Assembly: GCA_958296125.1 (NCBI GenBank)
Contig: OY282444.1
Location: forward strand, 4,187,623-4,251,622
Direction: 5' to 3'
Length of the DNA stretch: 64,000 nucleotides
Origin: an uncultured Poribacteria bacterium
GTDB taxonomy: Bacteria > Poribacteria > WGA-4E > PCPOR2b
The notes beneath the pieces are model-generated. The model did no database searches and was not told the DNA's origin. It saw only the letters and a program-made list of their open reading frames with translations. The translations under genes were made by a program, and so were the position numbers. Below, in pieces: positions 1 through 9,374 of this stretch; positions within the stretch are counted from its first letter, which is position 1; the number at the start of each line of letters is the position of its first letter.

Positions 1-1830
1 TTTAAGACAATCATCCAAGAAATAGGAGGAGAAGGTTTAGAGGGAGGCGTTTACCATGACACGGTGCTTAAGATTGCTCAACTGAATTTGGATACTGAGA
101 ACTATCGTGATGCCGGGGCGTTGTTCTTTCATGCAATCGGGCTCGCCGAACGCAATCAGGCACCGATTGATCCGTATAGCTATCTCCGTCTCTCCCTCTG
201 TTATCGCAAGTTGGGCATGCATCAGCACGCCAGTGAAATGGTAAGAAAGGCAATCAAAAAAGATGGGCGGGTGTTTGAAGCTATCATCGAGACCGCTGCC
301 AATCAATACGTTGACGAGGATTATGAAAAAGCCATCGCGACTTACAACACCGTCCTAGGGTTGAATCGATCCAGAGATCCGGAAATCTACTGGAGAATAG
401 GGTTGGCATACAAAAAGATGGGCGATCCGCACAAAGCGGTTGAATCCTTTGAGCGCGCCATTGCTGTGCAAACCGATCATGCCGAAGCCCTCCAAAGCCT
501 TGCCGAAGTGCTTCACTACCAACTGAAAAATACCGAGAGAGCTGCGATCTTCCAGGACCTCGTCGATCGGAAAGGTGAAACCTATGCAGGTGAAAAAGAA
601 TTGGCGCATCTCTGCTACAAATACGGCAACTATGGTTGGGCAAAATCGAAATACGAAATCGCAGCGCGGATTGCCCAAAAAGAAAAAACAGATGATACAA
701 CTCCATTTCAGAGACGGGGGATAGACAACCGGATTGTCTATGCGCGGGTGCATGCGGCGATGGCATCCTACAAGAGCGGAATGGAGGAGAAGGCACAAGA
801 AATTATCGATACGCTTGTCGCCGAATATCCCAATCATCCGCTGATACCTTATGGACGGGGGCAATTCGCCGCCCTCAAAGGGGACACGGATACCGCAATT
901 GCTGCCTTCAAAGCGTCGATAGAACAAGATCCCAGTTTTTATGCGGCCCCTATCGTTCTCGGCGAATACTACCTGTCGCAGGGATATGCCGATGAGACGG
1001 TGGCGTTATGGAAAAAATCGCTCAGAGTCAATCCACTGAATCGTGTGGTGCGTCATCGGCTCCACGAGTTGACAAAACAGGTTGCTTTGAATTCCGATTC
1101 CATGGGGATTGACTCCAGATCCAAAGACCGGGGAAAACCGATCGAAGTCCTGCAAGGCGGGGTTACAACACCAACACCCTCCTCCCAACTTAGCAGCTCC
1201 GCAGTGGCTGACACGCCGGGGAGCGGGGAGGGCTTCGTCAAGCGACGGACAATCTATCCGAAGCACCGTATCCCGAAATCAAAACTACCGCCCGCGTTTT
1301 TCGTTGGGTTGAGTGAAGCCCAAGTCACCGACACGCACGGACAACCATCCCAAATCTTGCCCGCTGCAGCCAACATCCCAAGTTCCACAAAGCGATTAGC
1401 CTATGGCGATCCGATACACGATATAACGAATGTCACTATCATTGAAAGTTCGGAGTTCATTCTCGGTAAAGACAACGTGCTGGGATTCCGCAAAATCTAT
1501 GCTGGAGACATCAATGCGGTGGTGGGCAGTCCAACCGAGTATCCTACTTTGGTCAATGAAATTCCTCAAGCATTGAGTTCAACACCCTGCCATATTATCA
1601 GCGAGAAAATCATTGATACAAGCAAGTATTTCCTTATCGTTCAAAAGGCACAACTAGTTTGGGAACTCGAATCGGAACGCTGGCTAGCAACGGTATACAC
1701 GACCTATCCAGCCAATGATCGCAAATCGGAACGGTCCATCAATAAGTACAAACCAAAACTGAAAGACTACCGTATTATGGAACTTTTGGTGACAGCTAGG
1801 GAAATCCCCCTTAATATCAGCTTCAAGTAA
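1..1830 (+). CDS. TPR-repeat protein, 5' end outside window
   Basis: The reading frame is open from the first base, so the true start lies upstream; a GTG at 64 is only an internal in-frame codon. The first ~350 residues are tetratricopeptide-like helical repeats closely matching residues ~310-655 of the next gene, so the two are tandem paralogues. TPR arrays usually act as protein-binding scaffolds; partner and location are unknown. After residue ~340 the similarity ends exactly where a dispersed palindromic repeat (1081-1112) is read through in frame. It is followed by a Pro/Ser/Thr-rich linker and a ~190-residue C-terminal segment that I do not recognise and that the paralogue lacks. A read-through extension or a gene fusion are both possible. 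The gap to the next gene is 31 bases, so the two are probably cotranscribed. Confidence 0.8.
   Translation, partial: FKTIIQEIGGEGLEGGVYHDTVLKIAQLNLDTENYRDAGALFFHAIGLAERNQAPIDPYSYLRLSLCYRKLGMHQHASEMVRKAIKKDGRVFEAIIETAANQYVDEDYEKAIATYNTVLGLNRSRDPEIYWRIGLAYKKMGDPHKAVESFERAIAVQTDHAEALQSLAEVLHYQLKNTERAAIFQDLVDRKGETYAGEKELAHLCYKYGNYGWAKSKYEIAARIAQKEKTDDTTPFQRRGIDNRIVYARVHAAMASYKSGMEEKAQEIIDTLVAEYPNHPLIPYGRGQFAALKGDTDTAIAAFKASIEQDPSFYAAPIVLGEYYLSQGYADETVALWKKSLRVNPLNRVVRHRLHELTKQVALNSDSMGIDSRSKDRGKPIEVLQGGVTTPTPSSQLSSSAVADTPGSGEGFVKRRTIYPKHRIPKSKLPPAFFVGLSEAQVTDTHGQPSQILPAAANIPSSTKRLAYGDPIHDITNVTIIESSEFILGKDNVLGFRKIYAGDINAVVGSPTEYPTLVNEIPQALSSTPCHIISEKIIDTSKYFLIVQKAQLVWELESERWLATVYTTYPANDRKSERSINKYKPKLKDYRIMELLVTAREIPLNISFK
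1081..1112 (+). repeat. Family A palindromic repeat, degenerate copy inside CDS
   Basis: Degenerate copy of the GTTGCTTTGAATCCCGAT...ATCGGGG element seen between genes elsewhere (for example 12485-12515). Here it is translated in frame as VALNSDSMGIDS, at the point where similarity between the two TPR paralogues stops. Confidence 0.55.
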
Positions 1831-1861
1831 AATCAGATGAACAACGCAGAGGAAAACAGAT

Positions 1862-3841
1862 ATGAAAACTATTAGATTTAGCATCTTCTTTTTACCACTT
1901 GCTGTGGTGGTGATAACACAGTGTGCTTGTGTTTCAAAGAGCGTAGACAAACAGACGCACCAACTTATCCAAGAAAAGGACTATCGAGGCGCGGTTGATA
2001 TCTATCAGTCGGTCATCGATACCAAACCCGGGACACCGCAGGCACGTCAGGCGCGATTGGGTCTCGCCAAGCTGTATAGCGAAAAAATGAATCAACCTGA
2101 ACAGGGAGTCAAAGTTTACCAGGATCTCCTCGCTTCCGCCCCTGACAGCGCAGAAGCTGCGGAAGCACATTGGTATTTGGGACTTTATGCCTTCAGGTCG
2201 GAAGATTATCAGGCAGCGCAACAGTCTTTTGACACCATCATCAACAAGTTTCCGATGTCAGAGCGGAGTCATAACGCCCAACTGATGCTGGCAAAAAGCT
2301 ATGAGGAAGCCAGCGATTATGAGAAAGCCGCAGAAGTTTACGATAACGTGGCAAACCGCCACCCGGAGGGTAAACGAGCGACGCAGGCGTTGGTTAGTAA
2401 GGCCAGAATTGAGCAGGAATATCTCAAGGATCAAGGCACTGCCCAGCAAACCTACCAATCCGTTGTTAAGCAGTATGGCGCAATCGAGGGTACGGAAGAA
2501 GCGGTTGAGGAGGCGAAAAAAGCGCTCCAATTGATGGGGGCAACTATCCCCGAACCGGACGAGCCGGACGCGCAGGAACTCGCAACAGAATATAGCCGCA
2601 GACTCAATTACCGAGAGAGACGCCGTGCGGAACGTGCGGCGGCAGGCTTTACGCCTAGCCCGGCAAGGGGAATGCTAACTGATGCCCCAGACTCCGGTTT
2701 CGGTGTCAACCCTGAAGAACTCATGAGCCCCTTTCGGCAGACGATTATGCGAGAAGGGGGCGGGGAAGGCTTAGAGGACACAGTTTATCACGACACCGTG
2801 CTTAAAATTGCTTTCTTAAAGTTGGAGTTTCAAGAGTATCGAGATGCCGGGGCACTCTTCTTTTATGCGATCGAACTCGCTAAACGCGAGCGGGCACAGA
2901 TTGATCCGTATAGCTATCTCCGTCTCTCGGTCTGCTACCGGAAAGTAGGCATGTACCAGCGGGCGGCGGAAATGCTAAGGGAAGCTGTGAAAAAAGATAT
3001 AAAAGTTTTTGAGGCTGTCATCGTGACAGGTGACAACCAGTACCTAGATGAAGAATACCAACGAGCCATTGAGACTTACAACTCTGTTTTGGGCCTGAAT
3101 CGGAGTAAAGACCCGGAAATTTATTGGAGATTAGGGCTCGTCTACCAGAAGATGGGCGACTACGAAAAAGAGGCAGAATTTTGCGAACGAGCCATTGCTT
3201 TCAAAACGGACTACGTCGACGCGCTCCAGAGCCTTGCTTATGTGCTTTTCCGCCATTTGGACGATCGACACCGGGCGACGCTTTTTGACGACCTCGCTAA
3301 GGGGCAGGGTAATAGTTACGAAAGCGAAATAGAGCTCGGCGCAATCTGCTACAAATACGGCAACTATACTTGGGCAAAGACAAAATATCAAGCCGCTGCC
3401 CGTCTTGCAGAACGGAAGAAAAAAGATTCAATGCCGCCGGTAGAACAACACCTCCTCGATGACCGGATTGTCTACGCGAAGGTGCATGCGGCGATGGCTT
3501 ACTACAAAAGCGGGATGGAAGATAACGCACAGCAAATACTCGACGCACTGGCTGTCGAATATCCTTCTCACCCACTGACATCCTACGGAAATGGGCAGCT
3601 GGCTCTCCTTAAAGGCGACACCGATACCGCGATTACGGAGTTCAAAGCATCAATGGAAAAGGATTCGGGATTTCATGCTGCACCTATTGCCCTTGGTGAA
3701 TACTATGTCTCACAAGGGCATACCGATGAGGCAGAAGCATTATGGAGTGGATTCCTTAAAACCAACCCCCGCAATCGTGTGGTGCGTCAGCGGCTGGGTA
3801 TTTTGAAAACGCAGCTTGAAAAGGCAACAACCTCAGATTAG
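1862..3841 (+). CDS. Exported TPR-repeat protein, probable lipoprotein
   Basis: 659 residues. The N-terminus has a Lys/Arg start, a hydrophobic stretch (about residues 5-20) and cysteines at ~21 and 23 followed by polar sequence. This suggests a lipoprotein or secreted protein, although the lipobox (ITQC) is not canonical. Residues 30-200 read as TPR units resembling outer-membrane assembly or tol-pal type TPR proteins (AYFGA-like periodic helices). A charged linker follows at ~210-290, then a second TPR block (~310-655) about two-thirds identical to the preceding gene. Likely role: periplasmic or envelope scaffold; no enzymatic motif seen. ATG start preceded by GAGG. The gene ends at 3841, shortly before a possible hairpin terminator. 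Confidence 0.8.
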   Translation: MKTIRFSIFFLPLAVVVITQCACVSKSVDKQTHQLIQEKDYRGAVDIYQSVIDTKPGTPQARQARLGLAKLYSEKMNQPEQGVKVYQDLLASAPDSAEAAEAHWYLGLYAFRSEDYQAAQQSFDTIINKFPMSERSHNAQLMLAKSYEEASDYEKAAEVYDNVANRHPEGKRATQALVSKARIEQEYLKDQGTAQQTYQSVVKQYGAIEGTEEAVEEAKKALQLMGATIPEPDEPDAQELATEYSRRLNYRERRRAERAAAGFTPSPARGMLTDAPDSGFGVNPEELMSPFRQTIMREGGGEGLEDTVYHDTVLKIAFLKLEFQEYRDAGALFFYAIELAKRERAQIDPYSYLRLSVCYRKVGMYQRAAEMLREAVKKDIKVFEAVIVTGDNQYLDEEYQRAIETYNSVLGLNRSKDPEIYWRLGLVYQKMGDYEKEAEFCERAIAFKTDYVDALQSLAYVLFRHLDDRHRATLFDDLAKGQGNSYESEIELGAICYKYGNYTWAKTKYQAAARLAERKKKDSMPPVEQHLLDDRIVYAKVHAAMAYYKSGMEDNAQQILDALAVEYPSHPLTSYGNGQLALLKGDTDTAITEFKASMEKDSGFHAAPIALGEYYVSQGHTDEAEALWSGFLKTNPRNRVVRQRLGILKTQLEKATTSD

Positions 3842-3887
3842 AAGCTTGACCTTCTGGATTAAACCCATGCTTCTTAATCTCGATTTT
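3836..3887 (+). terminator. Possible hairpin terminator after TPR pair
   Basis: GATTAGAAGC (3836-3845) pairs with GCTTCTTAATC (3869-3879) with one bulged base, followed within 5 bases by TTTT. The left arm overlaps the stop codon and the loop is long, so this is a weak call. Confidence 0.3.
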
Positions 3888-3947
3888 GCATTGGGATAAA
3901 TCCCGGTTCCGTAGTCGAAATATTGTAGGAAAGGAATAACAGACTGA

Positions 3948-4745
3948 ATGCATGAGCCCGCGGAAATCCTAAAATCGGTTGAGGGTATCGCCCGAGAAGC
4001 CGGTGACATTTTAATGGATTACTATGGAGAAGTTCACCACATTGATTATAAAGGCATTGGTGATATTGTAACTGAAGCGGACAAAGCTGCCGAAAAACTC
4101 ATCACGGAGCGGCTAGAATCCCGTTTTCCAGACGATGCCCTCCTCGGCGAGGAATTTGGCATGTCGGCGGTAGAATCGGATAACTGCTGGGTCACAGATC
4201 CGCTGGACGGAACTGCAAATTATGCGGCGCGTTGTCCAATTTTTGCGGTTGCGATTGGACTGCTGCACAACGGTGCCCCGGTTCTTGGTGTGGTGTTTGA
4301 CCCCAACACCGATCGGATGTTCAGCGCAGCCAAGGGCGATGGAGCAACGTTGAATGGAGTTCCTATTTGTGTCAACGCCCGCGAAAAACTAGACCCTATT
4401 GGACTATTCGGATTTGGATCGCCGATACTCGAAATGCTTCACCCATTCATCCAGCAGTGCGGCAAAGGACGGAGCTTGGGCTCTGCAGCCCTTCACATCT
4501 GTTCGGTCGCCACCGGTTATTTTGATGGGAGTCTTGATCTCTATACAAAACTTTGGGACATCGCTGCGGCGGCGGCTATTCTACAAGAAGCCGGTGGCCG
4601 TATGACGCATCCATCCGGCTCCCCACTGTTTCCGTTATCACCAGATTCCTCCGCCTATCAAGGGTATAATGTCCCCTTTCTCGCAACTAATAGAAAGATA
4701 CATGGGGAATGTTTGAGACTTCTCGAAGAAAATAGAGAGAAATAA
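3948..4745 (+). CDS. Inositol monophosphatase family protein
   Basis: 265 residues, the usual length for the IMPase/FBPase/CysQ superfamily of Mg-dependent, lithium-sensitive phosphatases. Metal-binding motifs are intact: GEE at 67-69, DPLDGT at 84-89 (the DPxDGT signature) and WD at 203-204 followed by an Ala-rich helix and EAGG. This supports a working cytoplasmic sugar- or inositol-phosphate phosphatase. Substrate (inositol-1-P, histidinol-P, fructose-1,6-bisP or PAP) cannot be told from sequence. AGGAAAGG lies upstream of the chosen ATG. An unrelated RND pump follows 34 bases later. Confidence 0.85.
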   Translation: MHEPAEILKSVEGIAREAGDILMDYYGEVHHIDYKGIGDIVTEADKAAEKLITERLESRFPDDALLGEEFGMSAVESDNCWVTDPLDGTANYAARCPIFAVAIGLLHNGAPVLGVVFDPNTDRMFSAAKGDGATLNGVPICVNAREKLDPIGLFGFGSPILEMLHPFIQQCGKGRSLGSAALHICSVATGYFDGSLDLYTKLWDIAAAAAILQEAGGRMTHPSGSPLFPLSPDSSAYQGYNVPFLATNRKIHGECLRLLEENREK

Positions 4746-4779
4746 ACACAACTTGCAATAATAAGGAGATCTATCTGCC

Positions 4780-7700
4780 ATGTCCCTCCCAAAACTATCT
4801 GTGAGCAATCCCGTTATGGCGAACCTGCTCATGATTGTTATCATCGTATTCGGTGTCTACGCTTGGATTGTCCTTCCTAGAGAACTGACCCCCGAAATCT
4901 CTTTCCACCTCGCGACAGTGACCACCTTCTATCCCGGTGCTTCCTCCGAAGATGTTGAAAAACTGGTCACTGTGCCAATTGAGGACGCGATCGAAGAGAA
5001 TGTAAATAAAACGGATATCATTGTATCAACCTCGTCAGAGGGGCGGTCGTTGGTCTCCATCCAGTTTGAGGAAATCAGTGGCCGCGAGTTTGACAAAGAA
5101 TTTCAGAATCTTCGGACAGCAGTTGATAGGGTCAACGATCTCCCGGTTGAGATTCTGGACAAGCCCCAGGTGCTGGAGCTCGATACATCAACCGGTTTTC
5201 CGATGGTGAGTATCGCTGTCGGTGGGGAAATTCCGGAAGAGCAGATGAAGGAGATTGCTGAGAATCTGAAAGATGAAATCCTTGAAATTAAAAACATCGC
5301 TGCTGTCCGACTCGCGGGAGTGCGCGAACGGGAGATTTGGGTCGAAGTCGATCCAGACCAGTTAAAGGCATACCGTCTCCCGATCGAAGAGGTTATCAAC
5401 GCGCTGAAAACCCATAACCTGAATCTCCCCGCGGGCACATTAGAGATGGGAACGTCGGAGTATCTGGTACGCACAATGGGGGAGTTTAACAACTTAACAG
5501 AAATTGAAGATACCATTATACGCGCTCGACAGACGGGCACCTCATTGCGGATACGCGATGTTGCCACGGTCTCCGATACCTATGAAAAACCGCGTACGCT
5601 ATCGTATATCAACGGTAAGCCATCAATCAGTCTAACCGTCCAAAAGAAGACAGAGGGCAACACGATCAGACTGGTCAAGCAGATTCGGGAACTGGTAGAG
5701 CAGCGCGGGCGTAACATGCCAAAAGGAACTAACCTCTCGGTGGTGAACGATTATTCTGTCATCTTAAAGGAACGCTTGGGAATCCTACAAAACAATGCCT
5801 TTTTTGGGCTGCTCTTGGTTGTTGTGCTGCTCTACATTTTTCTGGGCTGGCGCAACGCGCTCTTTGCTGCGTTAGGCATTCCGGTCGCATTTATGGCGAC
5901 CTTTTTCTTTCTCCATTGGTCAGGATATACGCTCAGCGGTGTCGCGCTATTCGGCTTAATACTCGTGGTTGGCATCGTTGTGGATGATGCCATCGTTGTC
6001 ATTGAAAACGTGTTCCGTCGCATTCAGGAAGGGTTGCCACCGAAAGAAGCCGCAGTCGCCGGGGTCCAAGAGGTGGCATGGCCGGTCCTCGCGGCAAGTC
6101 TGACCACGATTGCTGCGTTTGGACCGCTCATGTTTATGTCCGGCGTTTCGGGGCAGTTTATGCGGATCGTTCCTATCGTCGCCATCTTGGTGATACTCGC
6201 ATCGTTGTTTGAGGTCTTCATGATTTTGCCATCTCATATTGCTGAGTGGGGTAAGGCGCAAAGTCAAGCACAGCGGCGGCATGCGTGGTTCGATCGAGCG
6301 CGCAGGCGTTATGTGCACATTCTAAAACTGACTATTCGCTGGCGTTATGCAGTCGTCTGTGGTGTTTTAGCCTTCGGAGCGTCGGTCTGTATTGGTGCAT
6401 TCTTGCTGCTAGAAAGGGAGCTCTTTCCCGGCGAACCTTTGCCACAATTTTACATCAAGGCGGAGATGCCACCTTCATTCGGTCTAAAAGAGACCTCCGC
6501 CGTTTTAGCAAAGGTCGAGGAAATTGGCATGTCTCTGCCCTCCGATGAACGGGCCTCCATCGTCACAAACGTCGGTTTGATCACACCAACCTCTGGGTTG
6601 GAAGGCTCCACCTCTCGCTCCAACATCGGCGAAGTGTTAATTGAATTGGTTCCGAAGGATCAACGGGAACGAAGTACAAATGAGGTGATCGCAGATCTCC
6701 GGGGGAAGGTTGAGGCAATCAGCGGCATTGAAAAACTCACAGTTGATACGCTACAAGGGGGCCCGCCAGAGGGAACAGATGTGTCGGTAAAAGTGAAAGG
6801 GGAACAATTTGAGACGTTGGTAAAGATTGCAACCTCGCTCAAAGAAAAACTGCACCAGATGGATGGTGTTTATGATATACGGGACGATTTTCTGACCGGG
6901 AAATTGGAACTCCGTCTGCGGGTTAAGGACGAGCGGGCCCATCAATACGGTTTGAATATTTTCCAAATCGCTTACAACGTCCGAAATGCCCTCGAAGGAA
7001 ATATAACGACAACCTATCATGACACCGATGAGGCGGTTGATGTCGTTGTGAAATATGACTCGGATGACTTGAAAACAATCGCCGATCTTGAGGACCTGCT
7101 GATTCTGACCCCGAACGGAACCATGGTGCCGTTAAGAGATGTGGCTGAGGTCCAAGAGGAGGGAGGATATTCCGAAATCCGTCGATTTGAAAACGAACGG
7201 GCAATTACCGTATCTGCCGCCGTGGACACGGACAAAACCAGTGCCTTCGCGGTCAACCAAGTATTGGTTCAGGCTTTCAAGGATATTGAATCGCTTTACC
7301 CCGGTTATCGTCTCGATTTCCGAGGTGTCTTCGACCAGATTAATGAATCATTTGGTCAACTGGGAAGGTTGTTTCTTGTTGGAATTTTAATTATGTACGT
7401 TATATTAGGGGCACAGTTTAAGTCGTTTATTCAGCCGGTCATTATCCTCTTTGCGGTGCCATTTGGTGCCATCGGTGCAATGGTTGGATTGCTTGTCATT
7501 GGAGCATCGTTGAGCATGGTCGCGTTGTTCGGCACTGTTGCATTGGCGGGGATTGTTGTCAATGATTCCATTGTGATGATAGATTTCATAAACCAGTATC
7601 GGGTACGCGGTTATAACAAATGGCGGGCAATCTTAAAAGGTGGGGGCGTTCGATTGCGCCCGATTATATTGACCTCTGTCACCACGATCTGCGGCTTAAT

Positions 7701-7920
7701 TCCGATGGCCGTCGGGTTGGGCGGAAAGTCCCCAATTTGGATGCCAATGGCGTATACAATTATCTTTGGGCTTTCCGCGGCGACCCTTCTGACGTTGTTT
7801 GTTATACCCGCGTTGTATGCGATAACGGCGGATATACGTGAGTTGTTCATCAAGCGCGATCGGGTGACCGAGCCGTTATTTGAAGACGTACCTCTTGCTG
7901 CGGAGCGGGCGGACGATTGA
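4780..7920 (+). CDS. RND-family inner-membrane efflux transporter
   Basis: 1046 residues, full length for the AcrB/MexB-like resistance-nodulation-division family. A first membrane helix (~8-30) leads into a large periplasmic domain (~35-335), a helix bundle with GIVVDDAIVVIENV around 398-411, a second periplasmic domain (~560-860) and a final helix bundle. The paired Asp of transmembrane helix 4 (D402, D403) needed for proton coupling is present. At the position of the helix-10 Lys of AcrB the sequence reads VVNDSIV (N928, D929), a variant found in several non-AcrB subgroups. No membrane-fusion protein or outer-membrane channel gene is adjacent, so its partners lie elsewhere or it works alone. 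Substrate unknown. AAGGAG precedes the ATG. Confidence 0.93.
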   Translation: MSLPKLSVSNPVMANLLMIVIIVFGVYAWIVLPRELTPEISFHLATVTTFYPGASSEDVEKLVTVPIEDAIEENVNKTDIIVSTSSEGRSLVSIQFEEISGREFDKEFQNLRTAVDRVNDLPVEILDKPQVLELDTSTGFPMVSIAVGGEIPEEQMKEIAENLKDEILEIKNIAAVRLAGVREREIWVEVDPDQLKAYRLPIEEVINALKTHNLNLPAGTLEMGTSEYLVRTMGEFNNLTEIEDTIIRARQTGTSLRIRDVATVSDTYEKPRTLSYINGKPSISLTVQKKTEGNTIRLVKQIRELVEQRGRNMPKGTNLSVVNDYSVILKERLGILQNNAFFGLLLVVVLLYIFLGWRNALFAALGIPVAFMATFFFLHWSGYTLSGVALFGLILVVGIVVDDAIVVIENVFRRIQEGLPPKEAAVAGVQEVAWPVLAASLTTIAAFGPLMFMSGVSGQFMRIVPIVAILVILASLFEVFMILPSHIAEWGKAQSQAQRRHAWFDRARRRYVHILKLTIRWRYAVVCGVLAFGASVCIGAFLLLERELFPGEPLPQFYIKAEMPPSFGLKETSAVLAKVEEIGMSLPSDERASIVTNVGLITPTSGLEGSTSRSNIGEVLIELVPKDQRERSTNEVIADLRGKVEAISGIEKLTVDTLQGGPPEGTDVSVKVKGEQFETLVKIATSLKEKLHQMDGVYDIRDDFLTGKLELRLRVKDERAHQYGLNIFQIAYNVRNALEGNITTTYHDTDEAVDVVVKYDSDDLKTIADLEDLLILTPNGTMVPLRDVAEVQEEGGYSEIRRFENERAITVSAAVDTDKTSAFAVNQVLVQAFKDIESLYPGYRLDFRGVFDQINESFGQLGRLFLVGILIMYVILGAQFKSFIQPVIILFAVPFGAIGAMVGLLVIGASLSMVALFGTVALAGIVVNDSIVMIDFINQYRVRGYNKWRAILKGGGVRLRPIILTSVTTICGLIPMAVGLGGKSPIWMPMAYTIIFGLSAATLLTLFVIPALYAITADIRELFIKRDRVTEPLFEDVPLAAERADD

Positions 7921-7959
7921 AAACTCAAATTCTATACATCCCTTTGAACAGGAGTTCCT

Positions 7960-8988
7960 ATGTCAAACATCAAAACTGTTGTTACTGCTGACGAACTACG
8001 AGCGCGTCTTGATCGGCTGCCAAGGCTGTCTTTGGCGGACCTGCCGACACCGCTGCTTGACTGCCCCCGCCTATCCAAGGCTTTAGACGGGCCCCGCATC
8101 CTCGTGAAACGGGAAGATCAGACCGGGATGGCATTTGGAGGCAATAAAGTCCGAGAGTTCGAGTATTCCGTTGCCCCCGCCGTGAAGGAGGGATACGATA
8201 TCCTGCTGCACGGTGCCGCGTCCCAGTCCAACCAGTCGCGGTTGACAGCGGCGGTCGCGGCACGACTGGGATTGAAAGCGGTAATGGTAGGCAAGAAGGA
8301 CGCTCGCGCCGAGCCGGTGAACGGAAATCTGCTACTGAGTCACTTATTTGGGGCAGAGGTTCATCTATTGGAGACTGCTGATGAGAAGGCATCGGTGATT
8401 GAACGCCTGAAATCGGAAGGCCACCGGGTATATAACACCAGTAGCGATGGATACTACCTGCGAAGTGTATCCTATGTGGACGGTTTTCTCGAACTGTGGG
8501 AACAGCTTCAAGCGAGAGACATCTACCCCGATGCACTCTATGTCTGCTCAGGGGTGCATACCCATGTGGGACTAGCTGTTGGGGCACGGGCATTGGGACT
8601 TCCATTGAGGATTGTGGGGATCAGTCCCAGTCCACAGGACAATGCAGCATCAAACGCCAACCTTGCACAAGTCGCCAACGAAGTGTCTCAGATACTCGAT
8701 CTGGACCTGAATTTTTCAGCGACCGATTTTGAGAGCTACGGGGAATACGCCGGCGAAGCCTACGGTGTGGTGACACCCGCGAGCAAAGAAGCAGTAGTTT
8801 TGGCTGCACAAACAGAGGCACTAGTGCTGGATCCGGTTTATACGGGCAAGACGTTTGGGGGACTAATCGATCATATCCGACAAGGGCAGTTTACGGCGGG
8901 TCAAACGGTGGTGTTTGTGCATACCGGCGGGACACCTGCCCTGTTCGCCTATGGGGATGAAATCTTAGGGGCATCGAAAAACCTGTAA
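7960..8988 (+). CDS. PLP-dependent ACC deaminase / D-cysteine desulfhydrase-like enzyme
   Basis: 342 residues of the fold-type II PLP family that includes 1-aminocyclopropane-1-carboxylate deaminase and D-cysteine desulfhydrase. LVKREDQTG at 48-56 and GGNK at 60-63 mark the PLP site, with Lys63 the expected Schiff-base residue. GAASQSNQSR (~75-85) matches the family's substrate-binding SNHxR segment with Gln-Ser in place of His-Thr. HTGGTPALFAY near the C-terminus is the phosphate/ring-binding loop. The exact substrate (D-cysteine, ACC or another amino acid) is not decided by sequence. AGGAG upstream of the ATG; a small thiamine-binding-like gene follows after 25 bases, probably in one transcript. 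Confidence 0.88.
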   Translation: MSNIKTVVTADELRARLDRLPRLSLADLPTPLLDCPRLSKALDGPRILVKREDQTGMAFGGNKVREFEYSVAPAVKEGYDILLHGAASQSNQSRLTAAVAARLGLKAVMVGKKDARAEPVNGNLLLSHLFGAEVHLLETADEKASVIERLKSEGHRVYNTSSDGYYLRSVSYVDGFLELWEQLQARDIYPDALYVCSGVHTHVGLAVGARALGLPLRIVGISPSPQDNAASNANLAQVANEVSQILDLDLNFSATDFESYGEYAGEAYGVVTPASKEAVVLAAQTEALVLDPVYTGKTFGGLIDHIRQGQFTAGQTVVFVHTGGTPALFAYGDEILGASKNL

Positions 8989-9013
8989 CTTCAGACAAAA
9001 GGAGGGGCCTAAC

Positions 9014-9319
9014 ATGAATGTCATCGCAGATCTATGCGTCGTGCCGATAGGTGTCGGTGTGTCGGTCTCCAAATACGTTGCTGCGTGCGAGTGCGTCCTT
9101 AAGGATGCAGGGTTGAAAATCAAACTACACGCCTACGGCACCAACATCGAAGGGGATTGGGATGCGGTCTTCGCTGCAATTAAACAGTGTCATCGGGTTG
9201 TCCACGAGATGGGTGCCCCTCGGATAAGCACAACGCTCAAGTTCGGCACACGCATTGACCGAGCGCAGACGATGGACGACAAAGTGAACAGCGTTGTGCA
9301 TCAACTGACAGAAGCATAG
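9014..9319 (+). CDS. MTH1187-family thiamine-binding protein
   Basis: 101 residues of the MTH1187/YkoF-like (DUF77) ferredoxin-fold family, whose members bind thiamine-like ligands. Family marks seen are the opening VIADLCVVPIG, SVSKYVA near 21, LHAYGTNIEGDWD near 39-51 and a closing KFGTRIDR segment. The product is small, soluble and cytoplasmic with no catalytic motif. GGAGGGG lies 9 bases before the ATG. Its place downstream of a PLP enzyme may be only positional. Confidence 0.82.
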   Translation: MNVIADLCVVPIGVGVSVSKYVAACECVLKDAGLKIKLHAYGTNIEGDWDAVFAAIKQCHRVVHEMGAPRISTTLKFGTRIDRAQTMDDKVNSVVHQLTEA

Positions 9320-9374
9320 TCACCAAATTGCTGCTATATCTATCTGATGAAGTGTATCAGGGGGTGAGGTAGTC

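Noticed and set aside
355-927. Long antisense frames under the TPR genes
   Set aside because: Shadow of repeated codons in a clearly conserved TPR gene; no motif or ribosome-binding site.
7982-8605. 207-codon frame on the minus strand
   Set aside because: Antisense to the PLP enzyme, which has intact motifs; protein is Arg/Pro-rich and unlike any family.
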